A stretch of 21,733 nt of DNA from JAFAGX01 sp035623335. Lineage in GTDB: Bacteria > Acidobacteriota > Terriglobia > Terriglobales > Acidobacteriaceae. The position numbers and the translations under genes are program-made. The notes beneath the pieces were generated by a model. That model searched no databases. It had not been told where the DNA came from and worked only from the letters and a program-made list of their open reading frames with translations. The stretch spans positions 1 through 21,733 of the forward strand of contig DASPTQ010000191.1 in assembly GCA_035623335.1 (NCBI GenBank), in the 5' to 3' direction. Every line of letters starts with the position of its first letter. Position 1 is the stretch's first letter. Shown here one piece after another: positions 1 to 9,200 of this stretch.

Positions 1-83
1 CCCCGGTGAACAATGGTTGCAGCTGTGTGGCTTGTATGGGGGGCGAACAGCAGTTCAAAAACTAAGGTGGAGTGGAACCTGGG

Positions 84-120
84 AAAAGGCAGAGGCCACA
101 CACCCGCCCGGATCTCTGCC
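84..120 (-). terminator. Intrinsic terminator of the minus-strand operon
   Basis: Read on the minus strand, GGCAGAG (120-114) can pair with CTCTGCC (94-88) in a 7-bp perfect stem with a 19-nt loop, and is followed directly by TTTT (87-84). The stem begins at the last base of the lipoprotein B stop codon, where the four-gene minus-strand run ends. The T-run is short and the loop long, so termination may be partial. Bases 1-83 hold nothing else I can name. Confidence 0.55.
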
Positions 121-1343
121 TATTGTTGGAACAGGCTGATCACCAGGGGTGAGTCGTTGACCGTATCTTGAGCAATCACGAAGATGGCGAAGTTACCCTG
201 CGGATTTCCCGCCACGGCCACGGCCGGCAACCTACAAGTCCCGGTCGAGCTACAAACTCCCAGGGGGTCAGGAATCTGAATCGAGGCGGTTTTGTACAAA
301 CCAGACTCGGCCGGGTCTTGGCTGCCGAGATCGAGCAACATGTCGTTACTCAGGTCAGTGAACTCATCATTTTGGAAGGTTCCTCCACAGAGCGCGGTCG
401 CCGGGGGAGTCGTGTTGGCCGGGCATTTGGCGTTCGTAAACTGCACCATTTGCGTGGGAGCCAGACAAAATGACGTGCAGGTCGAGGGGCTCGCCACTAC
501 CGCCGGCTCATAGATAAAGCCGAAATAGTTGCCTGAGACCACCGTGCCTGTGTTGAGCGCAGCCGACGGTTGAATTACCCCAACTGCCCCGAAGTGAGGC
601 GCGGAGGGCTGCTGCGCAATCAGTTGCTCTGCGACAAAGAAGCCGGAAGGTCCTACCGCGAGGCTGGCGCCAGGATGCGAAGGTACGCTTACGGCAGCGC
701 TGTCGGCTCGGGCTCCACAGGTGCCGGCAGGCCAAGTCCCGGTGGTTTCGCCGGATGATGCGAGCGTCGCCTGCGCAAGATGGGAGAAGTTCCAAGCATT
801 TCCGTTGGTGGCGACCTGCACGCTGCCGTAGGCAGGGTCCGTGCTTACTGCCCAGGTTGCCTCCGGCAGGGCAACAAATTGAATGGTTACCGACCCGTTA
901 ATCGAAAGGCAGCTTCCGGGCACAAGCGCAGCCAGAGGAGTCAGGTTATTTCCGGGGCGCAACAGCAGGGTGCGGCCCTGAATCTCGAGTGCGTAACCAA
1001 ACTGCTGGAATGGCGGAGCCAAGTTGGTTTGCGCAAGATCAAGAAAAGTTGTCGGGTTCTGGATCGAAAAGAAACCGGTGATGCTGCCGCCGGTGGTGCT
1101 CGATAAATCAGTGCTCGCAAAACTATTCGTGCTGTGGTTGATGGAGATCTGCCAAGCATTGCCCGAGCCTTGCGCCCCCCAATAGGAGTTGCTGTCGCCA
1201 GCCGGAGTCGGGGCGGGAAGACCGGCCGCGGCAGGTGCCGGCTGGCTCGAACTGCTGCCGCCGCATCCTACCCCCCAAAGCGCGAGCAACAAAAGCGCGA
1301 GCAAGGCTTCCGGCGAGGTTAGCAACCTCGATCTCTCGGTCAT
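120..1343 (-). CDS. Lipoprotein B, paralogue of lipoprotein A; unknown family
   Basis: A predicted exported lipoprotein of 407 aa. The N-terminus has a basic stretch, a Leu-rich hydrophobic core (about residues 13-25) and the lipobox-like GVGC with Cys27, followed by a Ser/Pro/Ala-rich linker typical of a lipid-anchored protein. The rest looks beta-rich and aligns along its length with the product of 4887-6227. Shared landmarks are WQISINH near residue 65, VGPSGFF mid-protein, a NTG...GF...EP segment, and near the C-terminus AVAVAG followed by AIFVIAQD. I do not recognise the family, so the function is unknown; an outer-membrane surface role is inferred from lipidation and from the Oar-like receptor in the same operon. 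The ATG at 1343 follows a GGAGAG ribosome site and lies 52 nt after the FG-GAP gene. It is the last gene of the run. Confidence 0.85.
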   Translation of the reverse strand: MTERSRLLTSPEALLALLLLALWGVGCGGSSSSQPAPAAAGLPAPTPAGDSNSYWGAQGSGNAWQISINHSTNSFASTDLSSTTGGSITGFFSIQNPTTFLDLAQTNLAPPFQQFGYALEIQGRTLLLRPGNNLTPLAALVPGSCLSINGSVTIQFVALPEATWAVSTDPAYGSVQVATNGNAWNFSHLAQATLASSGETTGTWPAGTCGARADSAAVSVPSHPGASLAVGPSGFFVAEQLIAQQPSAPHFGAVGVIQPSAALNTGTVVSGNYFGFIYEPAVVASPSTCTSFCLAPTQMVQFTNAKCPANTTPPATALCGGTFQNDEFTDLSNDMLLDLGSQDPAESGLYKTASIQIPDPLGVCSSTGTCRLPAVAVAGNPQGNFAIFVIAQDTVNDSPLVISLFQQ

Positions 1344-1395
1344 GCCGGAGTACTCTCCACTGGCGGTTGCTTCATCGAGTCGCTCCTTTCCTTGG

Positions 1396-4300
1396 TCATT
1401 CGACGACCAGTGTCAAAGTGGCGGAGTGTTCGGTTCGACCGGCAGTCGCCTTGACGGTTATGCTGTAGGATCCGGCAGGGGTTCTAACTCCAGCGGTGCT
1501 GACGTCCGGTTGGGTGCCATCTCCGCCACAGGCCAGCTGCGACAAACAGCTGCCCGCCATGAGAACCAAAAGGCAGGCGTCGATCCTACGGCAGCCCTTC
1601 CCCGAAGACAGCAACACCCCGACCATTAAGGGAACACCCAGAATCCAGCTGGCATAGAGCACACCCGATCGAGATCCCAACGAAGTCGGCATCCCCATGG
1701 CGGTACCCGCGCTGGTAGCGACCGTTAGAGTCGAAGTTGCCGGAACTCCGCTCGCGCTCGGGACCAGGGTGGTGGGGAAAAATTGACAACTCACGCCGGC
1801 CGGCATCTTGGGCGAGCTGCAAGTCAGTTGTATGGTCCCTGTGAATTCATTCAGAGGACTCGCCTGCACCGTGAAGTTGGCGGAACTTCCGGCCGGCAAC
1901 GTCGATACCGCCGGACTTATGGTGAGACTAAAATCCGGAGCTCCTCCTACGATCTGGGTCAGGGGCACGGAGGTGCGCGCGTTGAACTTGGTATCGCCGC
2001 TATAGGCTGCCGTAATCGTGTGGGTGCCGACAGCCAGTCGTGAGGTGGTAAGAGAGGCATCACCCGCCGAGTCGAGCTGGGAAGTGCCTAACACCGTGCT
2101 GCCATCCAAAAACTGGACCGTACCCGTAGGCCCACTGCTTCTAGAAGCACTGGTAACGGTTGTGCTAAAGGTCACTGGTATTCCCAGGCCCGATGGGTTC
2201 AGTGAGGAGGTGGGGATCGCAACATTGGCCGAAGCTTTCCCGTTACCGTTGCTGAAAAGTACGCTTGCGGTGTTTGCGTTTTGGTTGGCGACGATGAGAT
2301 CGGGCACCCCGTCCTGGTTGATATCGGCGACAGCCAGAGCTACCGGAGTAGAGCCCGCCACGAATGACTGAGCTGCACCTAAGCTTAAGGAACCGCCTAC
2401 GGAGGTGTTGGGCAAGAACCACACCTGATTCTGGGTCGTGCTCGCGATGACTAGATCCGGGAGTCCGTTGATCTTGAAATCCCCGGCGCTGACGGCCGTG
2501 ACGCCGCCGGTAATGCCAGTCGCTGTCGTTAGATATACGACGGGTGTTCCAAAGCTAAGGCTCGACCCGGAAGCGGTGATAGGGAGCAGGGAGATGGTGC
2601 CATCCTGGCTCACCGCCGCCAGGTACACGGGAATTTGATTCTGGTTCAGGCCGAGAGCTACAAACACCGGCTGTGCAGTCTGCGGTAGACCAGTGGTTAC
2701 CTGGAAGGAACTTTGAAACCCACCGCTGCTGTTGACTGGACCTTGAAATACCCACACCGCCCCCGTGTTGGCATCCCCGGCGACCACGTCGGTGAAGCCA
2801 TCCCCGTTCAGATCACCGGCGGCGATCGAAGAAAAACTTGCCGAGGGAGCCGATGCCGGCGATAAGGCGGAGAAGTTTCCCGCCAGGTCGTTCGAGTTGG
2901 GAAGGACAGTGACGTTGCCGTCGCTGTCGGCGACGACCAAATCTTGCTGGTTTTGCGCATGGCCGGAAAGGAAAACCCCAGAAGCTAAAGAGAAGGACTG
3001 GGCATGTCCGGACAGACCTACCGTGGGACTGGTGTTAAAAAATGGTTCCCCGACGCTGCTCTCAAAGGCCGTCACCTGTCCGGCAGAATCGACGATCGCC
3101 AGGTCGTTGATGCCGTCCCCATTCATATCGGCCGCCACCATGGATTCGATATTGGCGGGTGGGTTGGTAGGGTCGTAGATGGGGCCGATGGTTTGCGTGA
3201 GGTTTCCCGCGAGGCAGGGCGGCGGGCCCACATTGCAATCATTTTCGAACGGGGTGAACGCGCTGTTGGTGAAGGAGGACGTCTGCGAATCGGTGGCAAC
3301 GGCAACCTCGTTCACCAAAGTAGAAGCCGGAGAGTAGAAATCAGCCGCCACCACGGCGGTGACCGTGGGACCTTGCCCTAGGCCTTGCGCAACATAGTCG
3401 GTGCGGGCATTCTGCACGCTAAGGCTGCACTGCAGGTTTTGACTGCCATAGCGGCATCCGCCTCCGTAACCCAACCACAGCTGATTGCCTTGCTCGTCGT
3501 TGGCGTTCCCCAGGTTGGCAAGAACGCTGACGACGTTGCCGGCCGGGCCGGGTACGTGGGCCACGGCCAGGTCCGGGAGCGGTTGAGACCTACCGACGTG
3601 GAAGTTCCCGGTAGCCAGGGAAACCGGACTCGATCCGGTTCCGAACTCCTGCAATACCGTGGGTAGGTTGAATTCGGCGACTCCGTCCCCCAGAGCCACG
3701 ATCGTCGAGTTATCGTTGAGCCTGGCCATAATCAGGTCGGGCGCGGAATCCCCATTCACATCGGCAACTGCAAGCGCGACCGTGCTTGTGGAGGGCTGGA
3801 TGAATGGTTGAGTGAAGATGTAAGGAAGGCTGAGCTCGTCTAAAAGAATGTCGATTACAGGAGCGGGACAAGGGCTCGAAGCGGGCGGAAAACTTGCCAC
3901 CACGAGATCGCTCACTTGGGGGACGTTGCCCTCGGGAGATTCGAAGGATCCGGCGGTGACGGCCGTGACCGGCGGCTCGATTTGATCTTCGTAGTAACAG
4001 GGATCGCCGGTGATAGGACCTACGATTCCTGCTGAATGAAGATTGATGGCTTGTCCTGCGCCCGAGGTCGTGTTGGTTAACTGGGCTACGTGGCCGTCAT
4101 TCCGGGTTACAGCGACCAGATCAGGAAAGGTTTGCGTCGCACTACTAAAGTTGCCCACCGCCAGGAACAGCGTTTGGGGCGCGCTGAGGCCGCTTGAGAA
4201 AGGTCCCAGTGGGGCGCCAAGGTTTCCTCCGCCCACGCCGGGAAAAACCCAGGCAGAGTCGGTTGTGGAATCCCCGACAATCACGTCCGTGATTCCGTCC

Positions 4301-4881
4301 CCGTTCATGTCAGCGGAGATCAGGGCAGTCACCGCAAGTCCTGCCTGCTGCCCGTGACCGGCGATGCTGAACGTGCCGCTGCTGCTGGTGAGTATGGTTA
4401 CATTGCCGACCGCATCAGTCACCACCAGATCCTTCCAACTCTGGCCCTTGTAGGAAAAGCTGCCGGTGGCGATGGAATAGGGGGCGGTGCCTCCGGGAAT
4501 CGAAAGGCTAGTCGCTGCTCCGAAGCTGGCGCTCCCGTCGCGTTGATTGAGAAAGACGCTCACCGTGCCCGTCGAGTCGACCACTGCGATATCGTCTCCC
4601 GCCCCGTCGCCCTTGAAATCGCCAGCGGCGATCGCGGAGCAACTGACCACACCACCACTGCTTCCACAAGGCGTGCCCCCGGACGTGATCGAGTACTCGG
4701 GAGCAACCTGGAATTGCGGTTGCTGCTGGGCTAGGGCGGTGAGCGTGCCTCCCAGGACACAAGCCAGAAGTGTTAGACAGACGAGAATTCCTCGGCCCTC
4801 GCCGCCACACGCGGCGCAGAGTAAGCCCATCTGAGTACCCCAACGAAAATGCCGCCGCGGTACGAGGATTTCACGATGCAC
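1396..4881 (-). CDS. Secreted FG-GAP/VCBS beta-propeller protein with Ig-like domain
   Basis: About 1161 aa. A signal sequence with a long basic n-region ends near TALAQQQ. Seven FG-GAP/VCBS-type repeats follow, several with the calcium-binding loop pattern DxNxDGxxD, centred near residues 92, 192, 373, 585, 692, 803 and 856; this predicts one or more integrin-like beta-propellers. An Ig-like domain of the bacterial Big_3 kind follows (about 885-975, with GTVQFLDG and ITAAYSGD motifs), then a second beta-domain containing two hydrophobic segments (see findings). Such proteins are extracellular or surface-exposed and usually act in adhesion or ligand binding; the ligand here is unknown. I chose the GTG at 4881 because AGGAG (4894-4890) lies 8 nt upstream, overlapping the end of lipoprotein A. 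An ATG at 4830 is the alternative and gives a shorter signal peptide. The longest open frame, from 5049, would overlap lipoprotein A by about 160 nt. Confidence 0.88.
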   Translation of the reverse strand: MHREILVPRRHFRWGTQMGLLCAACGGEGRGILVCLTLLACVLGGTLTALAQQQPQFQVAPEYSITSGGTPCGSSGGVVSCSAIAAGDFKGDGAGDDIAVVDSTGTVSVFLNQRDGSASFGAATSLSIPGGTAPYSIATGSFSYKGQSWKDLVVTDAVGNVTILTSSSGTFSIAGHGQQAGLAVTALISADMNGDGITDVIVGDSTTDSAWVFPGVGGGNLGAPLGPFSSGLSAPQTLFLAVGNFSSATQTFPDLVAVTRNDGHVAQLTNTTSGAGQAINLHSAGIVGPITGDPCYYEDQIEPPVTAVTAGSFESPEGNVPQVSDLVVASFPPASSPCPAPVIDILLDELSLPYIFTQPFIQPSTSTVALAVADVNGDSAPDLIMARLNDNSTIVALGDGVAEFNLPTVLQEFGTGSSPVSLATGNFHVGRSQPLPDLAVAHVPGPAGNVVSVLANLGNANDEQGNQLWLGYGGGCRYGSQNLQCSLSVQNARTDYVAQGLGQGPTVTAVVAADFYSPASTLVNEVAVATDSQTSSFTNSAFTPFENDCNVGPPPCLAGNLTQTIGPIYDPTNPPANIESMVAADMNGDGINDLAIVDSAGQVTAFESSVGEPFFNTSPTVGLSGHAQSFSLASGVFLSGHAQNQQDLVVADSDGNVTVLPNSNDLAGNFSALSPASAPSASFSSIAAGDLNGDGFTDVVAGDANTGAVWVFQGPVNSSGGFQSSFQVTTGLPQTAQPVFVALGLNQNQIPVYLAAVSQDGTISLLPITASGSSLSFGTPVVYLTTATGITGGVTAVSAGDFKINGLPDLVIASTTQNQVWFLPNTSVGGSLSLGAAQSFVAGSTPVALAVADINQDGVPDLIVANQNANTASVLFSNGNGKASANVAIPTSSLNPSGLGIPVTFSTTVTSASRSSGPTGTVQFLDGSTVLGTSQLDSAGDASLTTSRLAVGTHTITAAYSGDTKFNARTSVPLTQIVGGAPDFSLTISPAVSTLPAGSSANFTVQASPLNEFTGTIQLTCSSPKMPAGVSCQFFPTTLVPSASGVPATSTLTVATSAGTAMGMPTSLGSRSGVLYASWILGVPLMVGVLLSSGKGCRRIDACLLVLMAGSCLSQLACGGDGTQPDVSTAGVRTPAGSYSITVKATAGRTEHSATLTLVVE

Positions 4882-4886
4882 GGCAG

Positions 4887-6227
4887 CTACTCCTGAAGCA
4901 AATAGATCGACATCGGTGACTGGTTCACGATATCTTGCGCGATCACAAAGATCGCGTACTTGTCCTCTGGTCTTCCGGCCACGGCCACGGCAGGAAATGT
5001 GCATGTCGGATTGCCTTGGGAATCCCGACCCACGGCCGAACCGATGCAAACGCTGTTCGGGTCAGGGATCGTTACTGTGGCGACGTCATAAAGCCCGCTG
5101 CTGGTTGCATTTTGAGAACCCAGGTGAATGATGATGTTGGTGCTTGCCGGCTGCGTCGGATCATCGCTCCGGGAATCCGTGGGATTGGCCAACGGGAAGT
5201 CGCCGCCCAGCAAGCTCGTTCCCGGTGCGCAAGTCGGAGCCGGGCAAGGCCCGAAGTTGGCAAGGGGGTTGGGAGGAGGCTGGGTCGGTGTGCAAGGTGC
5301 CAGGCAGGAGGGGAATAGAATGCTCGGCTCGCTCACAAATCCCAGATAGCGGACACTGACCATATTGCCCGTGTTCAAGGGGCTCGCTGGCTGGATCAAG
5401 CCAATGGCGCCCGAGTTGCCTGGCCCCTGATTCAAGATAAAGAAGCCGGATGGCCCCACCACGAGGGTGCCGGTCGGGCTGGCGCCAGAGCTAGACGGGA
5501 TACTAATCACCGTGCCCATGATCGCCGGAGCGCAGAGGCCGGGCGAGAAACTCGCCGAAGGTTGGCTGGGAGACTGCGCCAGCGTGAATTGCGACAGGTT
5601 AAAGAAATCCCAGGTCGTCCCGTCGGTGCTGACCTGGAAACTACCGTACGCCGTATCGGTGGCCGCATTCCAACCCGTGCTGTTTGTCCCCTGCGGTTCG
5701 ACGTTCGGCATGGTTACGAATTGAAAGTTGATCCCATAGACGAAGCTCAAACAACTGCCGGGAACGGCGGCTACCGGTTGAGCAGCGGCCGGGTTCCCAT
5801 TGACATCCGTTGCCGAATCGGGACGGAAGAGTGCAACCCGTCCGGGGATTTCGATCGTGAACCCCGCTGGTTCGAAAGCAGAACTCGAACCGGTGTTGGT
5901 CTGGGAAAAGTTCAGGAATCCGCCGTCGAAGGTAAACTCTCCGTGCAGGCTTAGCGGAGATCCGCTGGTCCCGGCTTCTTGCGAGTAGTCGGTAGCGCTG
6001 AAGCTGTTGGTGTTGTGATTGATGCTGATCTGCCACACATCCCCGGTGCCCTCAACTCCCACGTAGGAATTCAAAGGTCCTGCCGTCGACAGTACCGGGG
6101 CCGCGGACGTCGTATTGTAGATGCTACTGGTCCCGTTGCACGCTGCTGCGCATAGCGTGGCCAACAAGGCGCAGCCGGCCGCGATGAATCTCAGCGTGAG
6201 CCGCTCGGGCTCTGGCAGGATTGGCAT
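4887..6227 (-). CDS. Lipoprotein A, paralogue of lipoprotein B; unknown family
   Basis: About 446 aa from the ATG at 6227, chosen because GGGAG (6241-6237) lies 9 nt upstream; an in-frame start 21 nt earlier lacks a comparable site. The N-terminus has an Arg, a hydrophobic segment (about residues 13-29) and a Cys at about 30 in an AAAC context, a weaker lipobox than its paralogue's but followed by the expected polar linker. The body aligns with lipoprotein B (WQISINH-x-TNSF, VGPSGFF, the C-terminal AVAVAG and AIFVIAQD blocks). It differs by a Pro/Cys-rich insertion around residues 320-345 that could be disulfide-stabilised. I do not recognise a named domain. It is the second gene of the operon, 31 nt after the Oar-like receptor gene and 5 nt before the preferred start of the FG-GAP gene, so translational coupling is likely. 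Confidence 0.87.
   Translation of the reverse strand: MPILPEPERLTLRFIAAGCALLATLCAAACNGTSSIYNTTSAAPVLSTAGPLNSYVGVEGTGDVWQISINHNTNSFSATDYSQEAGTSGSPLSLHGEFTFDGGFLNFSQTNTGSSSAFEPAGFTIEIPGRVALFRPDSATDVNGNPAAAQPVAAVPGSCLSFVYGINFQFVTMPNVEPQGTNSTGWNAATDTAYGSFQVSTDGTTWDFFNLSQFTLAQSPSQPSASFSPGLCAPAIMGTVISIPSSSGASPTGTLVVGPSGFFILNQGPGNSGAIGLIQPASPLNTGNMVSVRYLGFVSEPSILFPSCLAPCTPTQPPPNPLANFGPCPAPTCAPGTSLLGGDFPLANPTDSRSDDPTQPASTNIIIHLGSQNATSSGLYDVATVTIPDPNSVCIGSAVGRDSQGNPTCTFPAVAVAGRPEDKYAIFVIAQDIVNQSPMSIYLLQE
4890..4894 (-). promoter_or_regulatory. Ribosome binding site that decides the FG-GAP gene start
   Basis: AGGAG on the minus strand lies 8 nt before the GTG at 4881 and overlaps the last coding bases of lipoprotein A; its stop codon TAG follows at once. 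This favours the GTG start and suggests reinitiation by ribosomes finishing lipoprotein A. The caveat is that these bases also encode the conserved C-terminal Gln-Glu of that protein, so the match could be fortuitous. The alternative ATG at 4830 has only a GGGG run upstream. Confidence 0.5.
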
Positions 6228-6258
6228 TCCGCAGTACTCCCAGATCACTCTGTCGCCG

Positions 6259-9200
6259 CTAAAATGCGTACTTCAGACCGAATTGCATAGTTCGCGCTCG
6301 ATGCGCATCCACCGGATGCAAGAAGGAGCTACCCTTCAAGCAATTTTGAGCACCGGCCGAATACCCGCTGTTTGCGTCTCCATAACAGCTAATCGTGTTG
6401 TTCGCTTGATTGCCCAAGTTCGCGTCGTAAATTCGGAACTGGGTATGGTTAAAAAAATTGAAGACCTCCGCGCGGAACTCGAGCGTGGAGCCTTCGGTGA
6501 TTTTGAAATGCTTGAGCATGGCGACATCGAAATTCAGGCGGCTGGGATTATTTAAGAAATTGCGCCCGGCGTCGCCAAAGGTTAAGCCTCGAGGTGCGGC
6601 AAAGGCGGCAGAGTTTAGGAGCTGAGGTCCAATGCTCTCGGGGTTCGTGCTCCCCAGGGGAGCCCGAAGGTGGGGATTGCCCACTACGTCGGGATACGAT
6701 CCAGCACCCGCACCATTGGCCACTCCGCCGTTGTCCAGGACCGATACCGCGGTACTGCTGCCGCCATTAATCACGCTGAACGGCGTTCCCGACTGATAGA
6801 TGGTGATGCCGGACAATTCCCAGTCATCGAACACAGTCTTGGCCAGGTGCGAGGGGCCCGAGGGTGGGGGCGGAACGGGAGAAGTCCCGTCGTCGTTGTA
6901 GGGGGTGTCGATCAGGGTCAGAAATTTCTCCAGAGCAGCCGCGCCCGGAAGGGCGTACACATAGCTGATATTCAGCAGATGGCGTTGGTCGTAGTTCGAA
7001 TTGGCGCGGTTGGCCGCTAGATCGAAGGAATTCACGAAGGTGGCATCGGAACGGTCGGAGGAATCATCGATGGAGTGGCTGTAGGTATAGGAAATCCCCA
7101 GATCCAGTCCATTGTGGAAGCGACGAAGGGTAGCTTGAAAGGCGTTGTAGGTGGAATCGGCAATGTTCGCGAGCGAAATGATCCGGCCAAAACCGGGGGC
7201 GAACTGGCGCAAGGAATTCGGGTCCTTGCCCAGGAACGAATCACAGGCTGCTTGCAGGTTGAGGAAGGCCGGTTGCGCCGGATTGACCAGGGTGCCATTG
7301 CTTAGCTCGGCGCCGCTGCTCTGAAATAGGCAGTCTCCCTGGGGCTGACCCGGGATAGCGTTGCTGATCAGGGGCAGAATGGGTTGATGGGGTCCAAACG
7401 GATTGAGCGCATCCGAGACTGGCGGCAACTGATTAATCTGACGCTCCGCGGTTAAGTGGGTGCCCTTGCTCCCCACATAGGCAACCGTCGCGACCGTAGC
7501 CTGCGGCAGTTCCCGCTGCACGCTCACGCTCCATTGCTGCACGTAGGGCCACACGGCTCCTGTAGGAATGGAAGTCACGTTCAGAGGAAACGCGCCGGTT
7601 GGCGAACAGCCTGCGGCGGGCGATCCGCCGCCGATGCAGCTCCAGCTTGCGTTCTGCGGGGTGACCTGAATCATGTCCAGCACCAGGGGAGAGCTGCCTT
7701 CAAGCGACCCGGTATTGGCTTCATTGGCGGTGCCGTGTTCGTAGAAAATGCCATAGCCGGCGCGCAACGAGGTCCTTCCATTTCCCCTCGGATCCCAGGC
7801 GAAACCAATCCGCGGAGCGGGATTGAATAAATGTCCGCTCATGCAGCTGGCCGGAACACCTTTTAGGCCACATTGCACGAGTCCATTGGTGATCCGCGGG
7901 TCCAGGTTGTTGAGATTGAGGGGGATGGGAGATCCTGAGTTGGCGTCGAGCAGTTCCCCGGTGGAAGGATCAACCGTGGCTTGGCTGGCTAAAGAATGGT
8001 TGTACGCGGCCTGGTTCCAGTTGAAGACGCTATGATTCTTCTCGTAATAAGTTCCGAACAGGCTTACCCGCAGACCGAGGTTCAGCGTCAAGCGGGGCGA
8101 AATTCGCCAGTCATCTTGAAAATAAGGCTCGGCGATTTGGTAGCGCTGATAGTACTTGTATTGCGCACTGTCCTGCTGAAAGCTGTGTACACCGTCTCTC
8201 TGTGCCGTGTGGAGGAGGAAATCGGCGAAAGCATTCCCGGTGGGCGATGAACCGGGGAAACCACTGCCTGCACCCTGGTTGGTAAACGTGATAATTCCCT
8301 GCACGTCGCCCGTAGTGGCGCCGACCGGAGAATTGATCTGGTTTCTCTGGAAAACGATGAACTCCGCACCCATTTGCAAGGTGTGTTTGCCCAGAGCCTT
8401 ACTCAGGGTGTCGCCTACGGTGTAGATGGGATTGGTGTGATCCCAGGGCATGTAGCTGGAGTCGACCGCGAAGCCGTTCCCGCCGTAGGCCGCGTTGGTG
8501 CCGGCGATGACGACGCCCGGCATTTTGCCGCCGAAGCCGTTCTGGAACAACGCTCCCATGGGACACTGCTCGAGGACTCCGAGGATGGGCGGCGGCGAGG
8601 GGGCGCAAGGGCTGTCGAGGGCCGCCGGCCGTGCCAGCTGAGCGCCGGGCCCGGGCACGTTGGTTAAGGTGATATGCGAATCGCCGTAACTGACAAAGAA
8701 GTCGTTCAACAAGGTGGGCGAAATGGTGTCGGTCAGCCGGGCCATCGCGCTGGTGCCCGGCCCAACGAAGCGATTTTCCACCGTGGGGAAGCTGTTTTGA
8801 ATGTAGCCCCATTGCGGGGTTACGACCGTGGTGTCCCACGAATCGCGAATATAGCGGAAGGTGGCGCGAAAGGAACTGAAGTTGTGATCGAGGCGAAATA
8901 GTTCCTCGCGCCAGTTGGTCGGGGGTGAAATGGTGGCTACGTAACAAGGCACGACGGCAGCCGGTCGACCCGTGCTCGGGTCGATTCTCGTTTCTCCGAC
9001 CAGGCTTGAATTGCAGCCCGAAGTGGCATTCGGCAAAGGGATGATGCCGGTGTTGAGAATCGCCACCGCGTTTCTGTTGAGCGCTCCCGTGGGGATTCCG
9101 GTGGGAGCGGGCACCAGTTCGTTACCCGGATACGTCTGCTTATTGCCGGTGGAGGGGCAGTCCGGATAGTCCGAGCGGGAAAAGATCCGGACCGGAGTAG

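Noticed and set aside
4830..4881. RRHF in the FG-GAP N-terminus as a Tat (twin-arginine) signal
   Set aside because: The Arg pair lies more than 20 residues before the hydrophobic core and lacks the rest of the Tat consensus.
4882..5049. Upstream start for the FG-GAP protein at 5049
   Set aside because: It would overlap lipoprotein A by about 160 nt, and the extra residues are Arg-rich and lie antisense-like across a conserved coding end; a good ribosome site exists for 4881.
8399..8947. A 182-aa minus-strand open frame within the Oar-like gene
   Set aside because: An out-of-frame shadow of the receptor gene with Arg/His/Ser-rich composition and no recognisable domain.
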